In this document: piece by piece, positions 11,081 to 24,425 of the stretch
Layout of the letters: every line of letters starts with the position of its first letter
Position numbering within the stretch: position 1 is the stretch's first letter
Assembly: GCA_963556255.1 (NCBI GenBank)
Contig: OY744605.1
Coordinates: 86,218,528-86,282,527 of the forward strand
DNA: 64,000 bases
Origin: Allolobophora icterica
Taxonomy: Eukaryota > Annelida > Clitellata > Crassiclitellata > Lumbricidae
Reading direction: 5' to 3'
The notes under the pieces: generated by a model
Database searches by the model: none
What the model saw: only the letters and a program-made list of their open reading frames with translations
What the model was told of the DNA's origin: nothing
Program-made: the position numbers and the translations under genes

Positions 11081-11546
11081 TGTTACTGGATTTTAAATCC
11101 CTGTGAACGATATTCTTTCCATGTAGGTACAGCATACCTTCAGCTATCTGCCTGGCCCAATTTGAAACATCAATTTGGCATTGAACTGTGACATCTGAAT
11201 TATCTAATAGACGTCTCAAGGGACCACCACTTGCATATTCCATTACTATGTACAATGCCTTTGGCCCCAAGACAATATTGTGGATTTCTATCAAGTTTTT
11301 GTGCTTCGTTGAAGTCCAGATATTTATTTTAGCCTCCACTGTCATTTTGAAATCATCCCCTGGTCTGCCCCCGCTGATCCATATTCGCTTTAAAGCACAC
11401 TTTCTACTGTTCCATGTGAAAGGTCCATAGACTTCACCAAAAGCCCCTCTGTCTATGTAGTTGTTGGTAGTTGTTACACTGTCAAAGTCAAATTTCTCAA
11501 AGTTCACCTCACTTTTACCACCAGTAGCCATGTCCAAATGCAGCAC
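11081..11546 (-). CDS. MLK-like serine/threonine (TKL-group) protein kinase, first visible exon
   Basis: This exon and those at 4821-5004 and 2948-3096 form one split gene. It starts directly after a strong minus-strand acceptor (pyrimidine-rich tract then cttacatag) and includes an ATG at 11531 that gives MATGGKSEVNFEKF. The kinase domain follows at once: the glycine loop reads IDRGAFGEVY (first glycine replaced by Asp), the ATP-binding lysine lies in KCALKRIW, a probable helix-C glutamate in VEAKI, the hinge in YIVMEYASGGPL, and the catalytic loop is HGKNIVHRDLKSSN. It ends at a perfect donor, A|GTGAGT. HRDLKSSN and the later LPIP are hallmarks of mixed-lineage kinases (MAP3K9/10/11 type), which activate JNK/p38 cascades in the cytosol. 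An SH3 domain, usual in MLKs, is not seen upstream. Exon phases agree across all junctions and no stop interrupts the 799 nt, so the gene looks functional though incomplete in the window. Confidence 0.9.
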
Positions 11547-11670
11547 CTATGTAAGACAATGAAAAACAAAAAAATATGTCTCATTAGGATAAAAGGCACA
11601 GAAATCTTCTCAAACGCCACTCCTAAAAGAATGTGACCGGTAGTCGGCTATTACTGGCAACATTACTAGA

Positions 11671-13345
<1,675 letters not shown>

Positions 13346-13539
13346 TGAAGTGAAGTTTCAGCTGAAATGTGTTATGATTTAATGTTCTCTGGTCCTAAGT
13401 GCTGTAGTAATTTCCGTCAGCTCGGCTGTTAAGCAGATGCACAAGGCTCGCCCAAGGACCGACCTTCCGAGCACCGCATGGGATTTGTGCCCGTGTGATG
13501 GTGTGTCTGGCCAGATTTCCACTGTCGTGGGCCGTCTAT

Positions 13540-13690
13540 ACCCGATGATCAAGCGAGTCGAACTGCAACGATCGACTTGGTTCGGCCGACGATCGACTCG
13601 ATCGACTTTTTCGACTTGTCGACCTTTCATCGACTCGATCGACTTGGCAAATAAACGAACGACTTGGTCTACTTTGTCGATTTGTACTGT
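13540..13690. repeat. TCGACT-rich degenerate minisatellite
   Basis: Repeated gatcgact / tcgactt words (for example gatcgactcgatcgact) cluster here with an unusually high CpG content for this AT-rich window. The period is about 10-12 bp and imperfect. Confidence 0.55.
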
Positions 13691-13989
13691 AGTCTCTTGG
13701 CCAAAAATTGCATTCTTATATTACAGTACCTAAATTACTTATGAATTTCAACTGCACACTTCATCAAACTGTCAAACTGTAATTGAACTGGTAAGTAAAA
13801 TGTCAGGCATTATAGTGATATTGTGTCTGGTTGATTTGAGCTAATCTCTGAAAGATTCATGCTACACACTCCAGACAAAAACTTCAAACTGCTCAAGATT
13901 ACTCAAGTTAGTACAGCACAGTAGTCTGTAGTGCATAGGTTAAGGTTACACAGAACAGCAAAACAAAGCTACCCTGGTATATTATGACA

Positions 13990-14630
13990 ATTATTAAAAC
14001 TATTATTCATTGTCGGATTGTCCGCATAATGGTTTCTTTCATGACTACTGTTGCTCGACTTCTATATGCTGCACCAGCTTTGTGGGGTTTGCTGATAATT
14101 GTGCCAGAATGAAGAGATTTCTTGCCCGAATGTGTAGAATGGGAAACCTTTCGCCTGATGTTCGGGTGTAGATGAATTGGTAAATGATGCTGATTTAAAC
14201 CTACTTCCGTCTGTCATCCGATCTTCAATCCATGCACTTAGACCTATTTTCCCTCCTATATGGTTGAGCGTTCTCACAGCTTAAGACCTAGGCAACATGA
14301 TTTCGTATTGCCTCTAAAGGATGATAGAAATTTTATTTCCAGGGTCTTGTATGAAAACATTAAAACTTTAGTGGATTGATTAATATAATTTGCTAATTAT
14401 TTTTGCTTAATCCTATTATTGTTTTTATACATGTTATTTCACCATTATTGCCATGATTATTCTCTTTTCAAGGTTTAGTTTAAACTTTTATAATTATTGA
14501 TTTCTCTTGATTGAATTGTATATAGCTTTATATTATTGTATTCTTGTTTTAATATACTTCTGCTTTTACTGTAATGGTTTGCGGTGTGTCAAACTAAACT
14601 TGTAATAATAAACGAATACTTACTTACTTA
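13990..14630 (+). mobile_element. 3' end of a CR1-like LINE with (ACTT)n tail
   Basis: Plus-strand translation gives RLLYAAPALWGF, then a degenerate middle, then LRPRQHDFVLPLKDDRNF and VLYENIKTLVD with stop. It matches the carboxy-terminal block of the element at 11770-13345. An AT-rich 3' untranslated region ends aataataaacgaat and (ACTT)n at 14618-14630. Confidence 0.65.
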
Positions 14631-14635
14631 TGTGC

Positions 14636-15470
14636 ATTGTCCAGTGTTTTTAGAAAACGTTTTAAGGGTGTGTAAGAAGATCGTAGTTATTTTTGCGAGT
14701 AATTGAGACTGCCAAATCCATTTCTCTTGGACCATGTTTAGCAGAGGTGTCTAAGTTTTCTTGATGGTGGGCCAGTGGCAAAATTATCCACCATGTGGAA
14801 GGCCAGAGTGCCGAAAGCGCACGAGCAGAATGGGTAGGATCCGATAGAAAATTACCCAGAAAATTTTGCCCAACGAAATCTTACATGGGGGTTGTTTAGC
14901 ATACAAACAGTCATATTTGTCTTACAAACTCTTGGTTAAGCTTCAGACGCAGTGAAAAATGACACATTCTGAAGCTGTGCAGCCGTAAAAAATCATTAAA
15001 ATATTTGAAATCATCCATCCATTAATTGATACGTTCTTCATTATATCCCCTTAATATTAGCTTTAGCATGAAACGCAGAACTTTCATATTGTGTAGGTAT
15101 TAAGATTTGTCTGTCTGTCTGTGTGTCTGTGTGTGTCTGTGTGTCTGTCTACCTGGCTGTCTGTGTGCCTGGCTGTCTGTCTTTTTGCAACTGTATAATT
15201 ATTTATCATTCTGCATGCCTACTTATATATCATCCAGCACTTTATTTTCTCATGCTAACTAGCAAACAAGCATAGCATAGATATTCGTATTGGCTATAAA
15301 AATGAGATATTTTGATAAGATATTGTTCGAACCATCTCCTACACTGAGAGACCGCCTTAAAGTTAAACTAAATAAATAACGAAAAAATCTAATTGCAACG
15401 TATGTAAGCTTAAATGACTTTTCAGTCGTATGATGTCGCTGAACACTACTCTAGAAATGCTGAAATGGAT
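14636..15470. other. Non-coding interval left of the I-clade LINE
   Basis: Contains a TCTG/GTGT simple repeat at 15109-15185. I see no coding region. Its right end holds one copy of the TTAGACACCTTTAAA motif (15471-15485). Confidence 0.6.
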
Positions 15471-15536
15471 TTAGACACCTTTAAATCGGTAACTATTAAT
15501 GGTATAAATACAGAAATTTTCCAGATTACGTTTTCG

Positions 15537-15841
15537 ATTTTGAAAACGCCACAGTACAGGTTTCCCGCGCAGATGGCGGGAAAACGAAAAATCTGATCCG
15601 TATTACAGGGCGATAAACTGCATTATAGTAGTAATAATCCGTTGAATAATCTGTAAAACATAATTCGTAAGCTATGTAGAATTATCCGTAGTATCCGTAG
15701 TATAATTTAATCCGTGCTCTACGCAAAAACCCAATTCGTAGTCGCCTTGATTAAACGCAGCCCACTCGCGGACGCCATCTTGACCCAAAATCGATTTATC
15801 GATTTATCTTCATTCATTAACTTTGCATCAATCATTATATA
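15537..15841 (+). promoter_or_regulatory. 5' untranslated region and probable internal promoter of the I-clade LINE
   Basis: Starts ATTTTGAAAACGCC. An 8-bp inverted repeat, TTTCCCGC..GCGGGAAA (15561-15583), matches the E2F consensus in both arms. Two words matching the YY1 core occur: AGATGGCGG at 15571-15579 and CGCCATCTT at 15773-15781. Human L1 uses a YY1 site near its start; a similar role here is inference. Confidence 0.45.
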
Positions 15842-17920
15842 ATGGGAAAAGGCAAACGAAAAAGACCTTTGGAAATATCTTCAAGTTCTTCGAATGCCGG
15901 TGATATATCGATGAACAAGAGTATCATTGAAAAAAGGAGATCGGACGATCAACACATTTCAGACGTATACAAAAATCCAAAAATCTCATCAGCCTTAGAA
16001 ACTGCTTCACATCAAGCTGGTTCTGATGAAACTTCCAAAGATAGGAAAGAAATTGAAAGTACAGACGAAGACATACATGATACACATGGTAGCTATACAT
16101 CGGAATCTGTAGAAGATATGAGAAATTGCTTGTACAATTCTTCTGACAATATTCAAAATGATAATATCACCCACTTTGAATCTTACTTCGAATCAGCGGC
16201 AAGAAGACGATCTCAATCGTTGGAAAGCCGACAAGATCAGGTAATAAATCAAAAATATACAAAAACATTGATAAAAGGTGACTTTTTGAAGGCGGTCCCT
16301 CAGAAGTTGCCGGATCAGCGGTGTAGGATGGATGGCGGTGATGATAAGCGTTACAGTCATGCACATCCGAAGAAAAGACTTAAGAGAAATATTTGTACAA
16401 GTCCAGTTACAGACAGCGTTAATTCCTCCGCTGTTGTTGAGAAATCTGTGACATGTAATGTTTCTGAGAAATGTCTTGATGACATTTGTGTTGATAATTC
16501 TGTTACAGGTCATGATGATGTAAATTTTCAGAGTTTAAGTCAAATGAAAATGGTTGAAATATCAAATGCAAATCAGGTAAGGCAAGAGAAGGTCATTACC
16601 ATGAATAATTCCATATTGATGCCCAGTGGGATTACAAATGATGCAAACAAGTCAATGACTGACCAAGTTATTGACGGCACAATGAACCACAAACCCCGTC
16701 CTCATTTGACGGAGGAGAAAAAGAGGATCCTAAGAGAGGTTCAGTCACGCACTGTATTTATAGAGGGGAATAAAGATGACCTCCGTAAGTACTTTATACA
16801 CATGCCTCGTCAACTCAACAAGGAAATAGTTCAGAAGACGAGGGGAGAGGTTGACAAAGTTTTTATAACTCAGCAAGGTGTACTTAAAATCATTGCTAAA
16901 GATGAAGCTCAGAAGAATCAACTTCTGAAGATACAATCATTGAATGATAGGCCTGTAAAAACTAGTATTCCTTTTGCGTTGACATCCCAACCTGTGTCTA
17001 ACAACAAACCCCCTCATGTGAAAAGACAGGATAAGGATTACTTTGTTAAAGGGGTAGTTTTTGGTTTATTTGAAAATCAAGAGAATTTAAACGAGATTGC
17101 ATTGGAAAAGGGAGCCCATCATATCCATAGACTGGGTAATTCTGAATTTAGCAAAGCCACTTTGATCGCTTATCCTAAAGGGACTGTTCTGCCAGATTTC
17201 TTGGAAGTGAATGGCAGAAGGTATAGGATTAATCCTTTTGTACCTAGACCATTGAGATGTGATCATTGCCAAATGTTTAGTCACTCTAAATTATTTTGCA
17301 GACGAGAAGTTGTGTGCAGTAGATGCAGTGGTAGTCACTCTTATGTTGACTGCCCAGATAAATCTAATTTAAAATGTGCTAACTGTGGCCAGGGCCACAG
17401 TGCTGCCCATAGAAGCTGTCCAATATATATAAAGATTCAATCTGCTCTTAAAATAAGAGCAGAGCAGAATGTTACTCTTGCTGATGCTGTTGTCAAGGTT
17501 GATGAGGTCCAGCATCGGAGTGTTGATGTCAATGCTCTTAAGACGGACAATTCCACTTATGCCTCAAAAGTAAAAGCTGGAACAGAAAATCAAGCAAGAG
17601 TAATAAATACTTCATTTGATGTACAACCAACAACTGATGTGCAAATCATTTCTACTGTACAAACCTCTTCTGATGATGTAGTCAAAAGGTTTTTGTCATT
17701 CAATGACAAAGATTACAAGGCAATATATCACAGCAAGCCAGCAAATAACACAGTGGAAGATTATGACCCAATTATGAAGATAAAAGTGTCCTTTGTTCTT
17801 GGCGTATTGGCAACTATTGCAAAGGCTGAGTCAAAAAAACAGGCACAGTTTGTAATCTGCCATGCAGCATCTGAAATCCTTTTTGATAATGAGATAGAAT
17901 TTAGCTATAAAGACACGTAA
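15842..17920 (+). CDS. ORF1 (gag-like) nucleic-acid-binding protein of the I-clade LINE
   Basis: A complete 692-residue frame from ATGGGAAAAGGC to TAA. The first 280 residues are hydrophilic, rich in Ser, Asp and Lys, and start with a basic GKGKRKRPLE. From about residue 300 a folded segment (RTVFIEGNKDDLRKYF through TLIAYPKGTVLP) leads to three zinc knuckles at about residues 473-530: CDHCQMFSHSKLFC (C-x2-C-x4-H-x4-C), CSRCSGSHSYVDC and CANCGQGHSAAHRSC. The next segment, PIYIKIQSALKIRAEQNVT, is a conserved continuation in gag proteins of Jockey/I elements. ORF1 proteins coat the element RNA and form the ribonucleoprotein. The 3' end lies 37 bp before the ORF2 ATG, so ORF2 probably depends on reinitiation. 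Confidence 0.9.
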   Translation: MGKGKRKRPLEISSSSSNAGDISMNKSIIEKRRSDDQHISDVYKNPKISSALETASHQAGSDETSKDRKEIESTDEDIHDTHGSYTSESVEDMRNCLYNSSDNIQNDNITHFESYFESAARRRSQSLESRQDQVINQKYTKTLIKGDFLKAVPQKLPDQRCRMDGGDDKRYSHAHPKKRLKRNICTSPVTDSVNSSAVVEKSVTCNVSEKCLDDICVDNSVTGHDDVNFQSLSQMKMVEISNANQVRQEKVITMNNSILMPSGITNDANKSMTDQVIDGTMNHKPRPHLTEEKKRILREVQSRTVFIEGNKDDLRKYFIHMPRQLNKEIVQKTRGEVDKVFITQQGVLKIIAKDEAQKNQLLKIQSLNDRPVKTSIPFALTSQPVSNNKPPHVKRQDKDYFVKGVVFGLFENQENLNEIALEKGAHHIHRLGNSEFSKATLIAYPKGTVLPDFLEVNGRRYRINPFVPRPLRCDHCQMFSHSKLFCRREVVCSRCSGSHSYVDCPDKSNLKCANCGQGHSAAHRSCPIYIKIQSALKIRAEQNVTLADAVVKVDEVQHRSVDVNALKTDNSTYASKVKAGTENQARVINTSFDVQPTTDVQIISTVQTSSDDVVKRFLSFNDKDYKAIYHSKPANNTVEDYDPIMKIKVSFVLGVLATIAKAESKKQAQFVICHAASEILFDNEIEFSYKDT

Positions 17921-17957
17921 ATTAAGAGCAGTAGTTTCATTTTTGTTGTTGTCCACT

Positions 17958-20900
17958 ATGGCGTTGACCATTCTTCAATGGAATGCACGTGGTTTACGTG
18001 GTCATAAGGACCAACTTAGAAATTATATAATGAAGGTGTGTGTTCCACCGGATGTGATGTGTGTGGAAGAGACTTTTGTGAAAGGTGTCACTCAATCACC
18101 AAAATTGGATGGTTACAATATTATACGTAAGGACTGCTTGAATAATGAAAGGGGGGGTTTAGCTATTTACTTAAAAGTGGGCTTAAATTTTAATGTACTA
18201 ACTGTGGAAGACATTCCAAACATTGAAATTCAGGGTATTGAAATTAAAACTTTCAACGGTCATTTAAAAATATTTAATTCTTATATCACACCTTCATATA
18301 CATTTAAAAAAGAAGATATTCAGAATATTTTTCCACATAAAAGATCAATTATTGTTGGCGATTTTAATGCTCATAATAAACTCTGGGGCTGTTCTAAGAC
18401 AAATAACAGAGGGATAATTATAGAAGAAATATTAACAGAAAAGAATTTAGTTGTGCTTAATACAGGTCAAGCTACACGTATCACATCAAACCAATCAAAT
18501 TTGAATTCTGTTATAGATTTGAGCATATGTTCACAAGATGTAGCTCTTAATGCTAGACATAACGTCACCAATAGCAATATGGGCTCTGATCATTATGCTA
18601 CTATAACTACTATTAATGAAGAAATCACAATAGAGTATAATTTAAGTATGCATCTATGGAAATTAAAAAAAGCGGATTGGAAGAATTATGAAGAACTAAG
18701 TAAATTTTCAATAACAACAGATATTTTAGTTGATAAAAATGTTGACGCTAATTTCAATAATTTAGTAGATTGTATTACTTCTATAGCGAATCAATCAATT
18801 CCTAGTAAAAATCTAAAAAATAGAAAGAATAAAAAGAAAAAATTTAGACCTTTACCATATTGGAGTGATAAATGCAATGAAGTCATTTATAAAAGAAATC
18901 AGTATAGGAATAAAATGAATAAAGCAAGGGAGTTAAATGATTATTTGGAATACAAGAAACAAGAGGCTATAGTTAAACAGACACTTAAAACAGAAGCAAA
19001 AACTTGTTGGCAAACATATTGCTCTGAACTTACGGATCAGACAAAATTGGGCTCTGTTTGGACATGGGCAAGAAAAATGAATGGTATTGCAACCTATAGT
19101 TCCATTCCTACTCTGAATCGTAATGAATTAATAGCTGAAACAAACCTTGAAAAAGCAAATCTTTTAGCTAACACTTATGCAAGTACTAGTAGTACCCAAA
19201 ATTATAGTAAAAAATTCTTAAATTATATCAAAGATAATAATTTACAAAATAACCCTAATAGAATTGACAGTAGTCCTGTTCATGAAATGGAAATCTTAAA
19301 TGAGAGGTTTTATCTTAATGAATTGAAACAAGCTATAAGATCAGCAAAAAATAATAAGTCACCGGGTGATGACAAATTACCTTATGAGTTGTTAAAACAT
19401 CTTCATAAAAATGCTCTTAAAACCCTATTAATATTTTATAATGAAATCTGGGAGGAAGGGAAATTGCCAACTGACTGGCATCATGCCATTATTCTACCAT
19501 TATTAAAACCAAATAAAGACGCCTCGGTTCCAGAATCTTATCGACCTATATCATTGACTCCAACGATTTGTAAAGTAATGGAAACAATGGTAACAAAACG
19601 TCTCCAATGGTTTTTGGAAAAAAATAACCTTATTTCAAAAAATCAGTCTGGCTTTCGAAAATATAGAAGTACAAATGATCAAATCCTTAAACTTCAGGAT
19701 AATATCCTTAAAAAAATTAAAAATAAAGAACATGTTTTGGCTATTTTCATTGACTTTGAAAGAGCATATGACATGTTACATGTACCTACCCTTTTAAATA
19801 AAATTCAGAATTTGGGAATAGTGGGTAATACATTTAACTGGATTGAAAACTTTCTTTCAAATAGAACTTTTCAGGTGAAAGTTGGGGCAGAACTTTCTGA
19901 TAAATGTATGCAACAGAATGGTACACCCCAGGGTTCGGTAATATCTCCTATTTTATTCTTGCTAATGATAAATGATATTGCTGCAGGTGTGGATGGTGTA
20001 GAGATGTCACTGTTTGCTGATGATAGTGCTATTTACTTAGGACATAGAAATGTTAAAATATTACAAAATAAAATTCAATTATCGATCAATTTAATACAAA
20101 ATTGGTGTAATAAAAATGGTTTTAAAATATCTATTAATAAAACCACTGGAGTCCTTTTCTCCAAAAGAAATAATTTGTCAAGGATTACTATTAAAATTGA
20201 TAAAGAACAAATTAAAATGGAAAATGAGGTCAAATTCTTGGGAGTAATTTTTGACAGTAAATTGAGTTGGAAACCACATATTGATTATATAATTGAAAAA
20301 TGCAAAAAGAGGTTAAATCTCATAATAGCCATCAGTGGTTATGGTTGGGGAGCTTGTAAGAAAACTCTCCTAACCATATACAGGGCATTAATTAGGTCTA
20401 TTTTGGATTATGGTGACGTTGCTTATTCTTCTGCTTGTAAATCGCACCTAGATAAACTCTTGTATCCAAACTGAGGCACTTAGATTATGTTGTGGAGCCC
20501 CTAAGGGTACTGCAGCTGCAGCACTTCAAAATGAATGTGGAGAGTTGCCTCTTCATTTAAGACGACTCCAAAATTCAATAAAATGTGGGACTAAAATTTT
20601 GGGTAATAAATTTCACATAAATACAGCAACAATGGAGAACCACTGGACAAATGTTTTTAGGACACCTGAGAGTAGGGAGCATTCCATTTATACTCGTACT
20701 TCTGAATTCTTTTCTTCACTTAATACATCTATTATTGGCCCTTCTTTCCCTTCTGAACCTCCTTGGTGTAACAAACAAGTAGAGGTTGACTTAACACTGA
20801 GTAAGTTAATAAATAAGAAAATTGATCATCCAGAATTTTTAAAGCAATCTGCTTTAGAATTAGTTTCTAAGTACGACTCTTATGTACATATCTATACTGA

Positions 20901-21732
20901 TGGGTCAACGGTAGATCATAGTGTTTCTGCTGCCTTTACAGTACCAAGTTTAAATATAGATAAAAAATTTAGATTATGTAATAACTCCAGTATTTATGCA
21001 GCAGAGTTGACTGCAATTATAGAAACTGTAAAATGGATTTTAAACTCCGAATGTTATAAGAATTGTCAATTTGCATTGTTTTCTGATTCATTGAGTGTTC
21101 TTACGTCAATTAAGGAGTCTTATTCTCAGTCTAGACCTAATTTATTGAATGAACTATTGTCTCTGATTAACAGACTAAATTCCAATCAAATAAGATTTAT
21201 TTGGATCCCAAGTCACATTGACCTGACAGGTAATGATCGAGCAGATACTTTGGCTAAAGAAGCCCTGAGTATTGATCATATTAATTCTACTAATTATCTT
21301 GAACTTTCAGAAATTTTTACTTTAATGAAACTGTATATAGTAAATAAATGGCAATTAGAATATACTAACGATAATAGAGGTCATTTTTATAAATCTATTT
21401 GTCCAATTGTAAGTACAGATATTAAATATTTAGAACCCTATAGGCATAAGGAAGTCCAAATTTCTAGATTGCGTCTGGGAGTTGCGAATACTAATCAAAG
21501 GCTGTTTATTATTAAACGACATTCAAATGGTTTATGTGATACCTGTCAGGTCAAGGAGACTATTCACCACCTCCTACTTGAATGTAAAAAAGAAGATATA
21601 TCTAAGTTGTTGCGAGATAAATGTCAGTTGTATAAAAATGAAATTTCTATTTTAAACCTTTTAACAATGAGTGTGTTTCAAGGCGAAGTGTATAGGTTAG
21701 TTAAAATAATTACTAAAGGTCAAATTTTGTAA
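17958..21732 (+). CDS. ORF2 of the I-clade LINE: endonuclease, reverse transcriptase, RNase H; one frameshift
   Basis: The ATG at 17958 gives MALTILQWNARGLRGH, the canonical start of an APE-type endonuclease. An upstream in-frame TTG is unlikely to be used. Endonuclease motifs are VEETFVKG, IIVGDFNAHNKLW and GSDHYAT (about residues 35-220). Reverse-transcriptase motifs are ESYRPISLTPTICKVMET, QSGFRKYRSTNDQ, AIFIDFERAYD (motif A, about 598), NGTPQGSVISPILF (B) and LFADDSAIY (C, about 685). Near 20462-20466 one extra base shifts the frame; IQTEALRLCCGAPKG resumes in the next frame. RNase H follows with all four acidic residues: YTDGST, AAELTAI, FSDSLS and GNDRADTLA. A terminal CDTC..HHLLLEC zinc-finger-like motif closes the protein. 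It nicks DNA, copies the element RNA and degrades the RNA strand. The frameshift makes this copy inactive unless bypassed. Confidence 0.9.
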
Positions 21733-22686
21733 ATAGATATGTTATGTTTGCTACTGTAAACAGTTTGTTTACACTATTTTTTTTTAAATTTGTTTTCTTT
21801 GTGCATTTTATTTTATTGTATTAGGCATTACATTATTATAATACACTTTTTATAATAATACCCTTATGCAACATTCTTTAGTTGTATTTTTTGCATATTG
21901 GTTATTGGAGACCTTGTATGACCATTTTCTTATCAGTTGTTATATTATATTATATATGTAATAAAAATTTGATGTTAGTAAATTACATATATAAAATATT
22001 GATTATTGAGTATTTATGTTACTACCCTCTAACATTTTGTTGTTTAGATATGGTATGATTTGGTTTATGTATTGGAAAATATACTATATTGTATAGTGTT
22101 ACAATATTGTGTTGCAATACAGGAAATATAAGGTAATTGTGAATACAATACACTGAAACACAACTTTAAACAATTGTAATTATATGTTTATATATGCTTT
22201 GTTAATTAAATACATTTATGGTGGAGTGTGTTAAATATCTGAACAGTGTAAAAAAAAGCAACTTGGTATACCATATGTTTCATTTAATGTGTATGCGGTT
22301 TGTGAATTTGTTATTATTTCGTGCATGGTGTAATTGTAGCAGTTGATATTACCATGGAATGTCGTTAAGCTGAAGAATAAGAAATAATTGCTTAGAAATT
22401 TCAAATGTAGAAAAAGAATATAATGTCATAATTATAATTATATGTACTGTGCATTTATATTTGAAATTGTTTAAATATATCTTATGTGTGGTAGTTGTTG
22501 TAAAATACTGTTTAAATTGCATCAAGCATTTTATTAACATGTGTATTATAATCTCAAACAATATTAGATATAATGCTTTAAATGATGTGACATTCTATGA
22601 CATTGTACGGCTCTGGTTGACACTTTTAAATGGTGTCTTTCGGACGCTATAAGTATCTTGTTTTCTGTAAATTGCATTTATGAATT

Positions 22687-22718
22687 GTCGTCAACGGCCT
22701 TTGATGCCATAAGACGAC
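22687..22718 (+). ncRNA. 3' terminal stem-loop of the I-clade LINE RNA
   Basis: GTCGTC (22687-22692) pairs perfectly with GACGAC (22713-22718). Inside, GGC (22696-22698) pairs with GCC (22706-22708) around a 7-nt loop. The stem ends 24 nt before the element's 3' terminus. A 3' stem-loop of this kind is known to be read by the reverse transcriptase in other LINEs (UnaL2 type); that role is inferred here. The same structure, with wobble pairs, is found in many short repeats of the window. Confidence 0.6.
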
Positions 22719-22754
22719 GTTAAATGTTTGGATTAATAATAAATTACGTTTTCG

Positions 22755-24425
22755 GGCAGAAAATGCAGAAAGTTCGAGTTAATGACCCCGCAGCCATAAC
22801 AAATATTTAGCAAAGGACAATATTATAACTGGTCGTAATATTATGTGTGTTGTGTCCACTGCCTGCAATGATCTCCTTTTCTTTAGAATCGAGGATGTCT
22901 GCGTCCAGCAACTCATAGAAAGTGTAACGATGAAGCTCCTAAAGGAATTGTGAGAGAATTCGCCAGATGACACCGTTAAACCAATGACCAAAGAAGGCGA
23001 TTATCTGGCAGAGGTACAACCGATGTGGCTGAGTCTAATCAGAAAATTTGTATAGCGCCAACATCGCATTCCACACAAAACCGCATTCTGAAATTAAAAT
23101 TTCCTGTACGAGGGATTTAATTAGTGGAAAAAATATCTAATGCTATTCAATTACTTACAACGCGTTGCAGTTTAGATTTTAATTCGGACAACGGTAGTTT
23201 TTTCCTCCAAGGTTTTGTGTATTGCGAATTATCGTTATTGCGTCTGATTTTACGCCTTTGCTTTAGACACCCTGAAATCAGATATCAAAGAGCAATATAG
23301 TTGTAGTTTTCGTTCAATTGCTAAATGAGTGCATGATTCTATTTCAAAATGAGAGCACTTAGTACAGAAGATAATAACATTATGGAATAAAAGATTATTA
23401 GAAATTGTGGTCAATGGTCATTAACCCATAAAGTGATGTCAAACCTTGGAATTGTTTTGTAGTGTCTGCGTTGGTCGCCCGAGATTCGGGATTGCCGACC
23501 AACGGAAGAAGATGAATTCTCGGATGTTGAAGAGTAGTTTATTCACCAGCACGACCTTCGGCCAGCGACTCCAACAGACTGAGTTGAGTCACCGACTGAG
23601 CGACTTTACAGTCTTAACGTTACTCTTAAATACCCTTCCGGTCGGCGTCGCTTGGTCTACATATGTTGCACATGCATGAATACGAGCACCCTATGTGGCT
23701 TGACCACAGGTGTCATTCCTCTGTCTAGTCTAAACACTAGTACATACCTGCTACGCCTAAGCATAGCACAGCTGTCTGTCTCTGTCATTCCTGTCTGCCT
23801 GTCTGTCTTTCCATCTCTGTGTCTGTCTATCTGTCTGTCTATCTGTCTCTCGGACTGTCAAAAAGGATCCCATTCAACAACATAACTTGTATATACTGAA
23901 CAATGGGCCAGGAACTTTATTAAACACATAGTGGGCCTCAGTCCTATGTATACAAATTTAACCTCTGATAGCTTTGAAGTGCAAGTTATGATTAATATCT
24001 CTCAGTCGATCCGAACAAGAATAATTATGTTTTCGGTATCCATTAAATGTACGAAGTGCAACAGGGGGAAGGGGTATGAAAATATGATTTTTTGCGTACG
24101 TAACATATGGATGGCCCCTATGTCTATTCCTGCCGTGATAAAATTAGCGTTACTTAGACCAGCATCTGCTTTATGGAGCTAAATCTAAGTATTACCAGTT
24201 TTTCTACCTCCCTCCATAGGACGACTTTTTTGCTGAAGGTTGTTTGTCACTCGTACTTGATTCGTAGTTGCCTTATTAGTTCTTGTAAGCCCCCATCTCA
24301 TGATGACTTATTCCAATAGCCACCATCTCGAATTTGTTCTGTGTTGGAGTCCTTATGTTAATAACGTGAAGAAAGCGTTTCCCTCTCCTCGTCAAATCGT
24401 TCAACCAGTTTACCCTTTACCACTT
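22755..24425. other. Non-coding interval with simple repeats and one structured segment
   Basis: No gene is recognisable. 23263-23277 is a degenerate copy of the TTAGACACC motif. Near 23465-23503 GTTGGTCG, an inner CCCGA/TCGGG pair and CGACCAAC form a compound inverted repeat at the head of a relatively CpG-rich 200 bp that could be part of a long terminal repeat. A (TCTG)n-like tract lies at 23770-23855. Confidence 0.5.

Larger units (their letters stand above)
15537..22742 (+). mobile_element. Near full-length I-clade LINE, 7.2 kb
   Basis: The element is bounded by a 12-bp target-site duplication, attacgttttcg, at 15525-15536 and 22743-22754. It contains a 305-bp 5' untranslated region, ORF1, a 37-bp gap, ORF2 with endonuclease, reverse transcriptase and RNase H, and a 1-kb AT-rich 3' untranslated region ending in gattaataataa. 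Two ORFs, an RNase H domain and a TAA-repeat end together point to the I clade (I/Nimb-like). ORF1 is intact and ORF2 has one frameshift near 20465, so the insertion is recent. Related fragments occur at 29852-30290 (ORF1) and 63120-63875 (ORF2). Confidence 0.9.

Noticed and set aside
15842..21732. Retrovirus or LTR element, because of a zinc-knuckle gag followed by RT and RNase H
   Set aside because: An APE-type endonuclease precedes the RT, there is no protease, integrase or LTR, and the ends show a TAA tail with a 12-bp duplication, all of LINE type.
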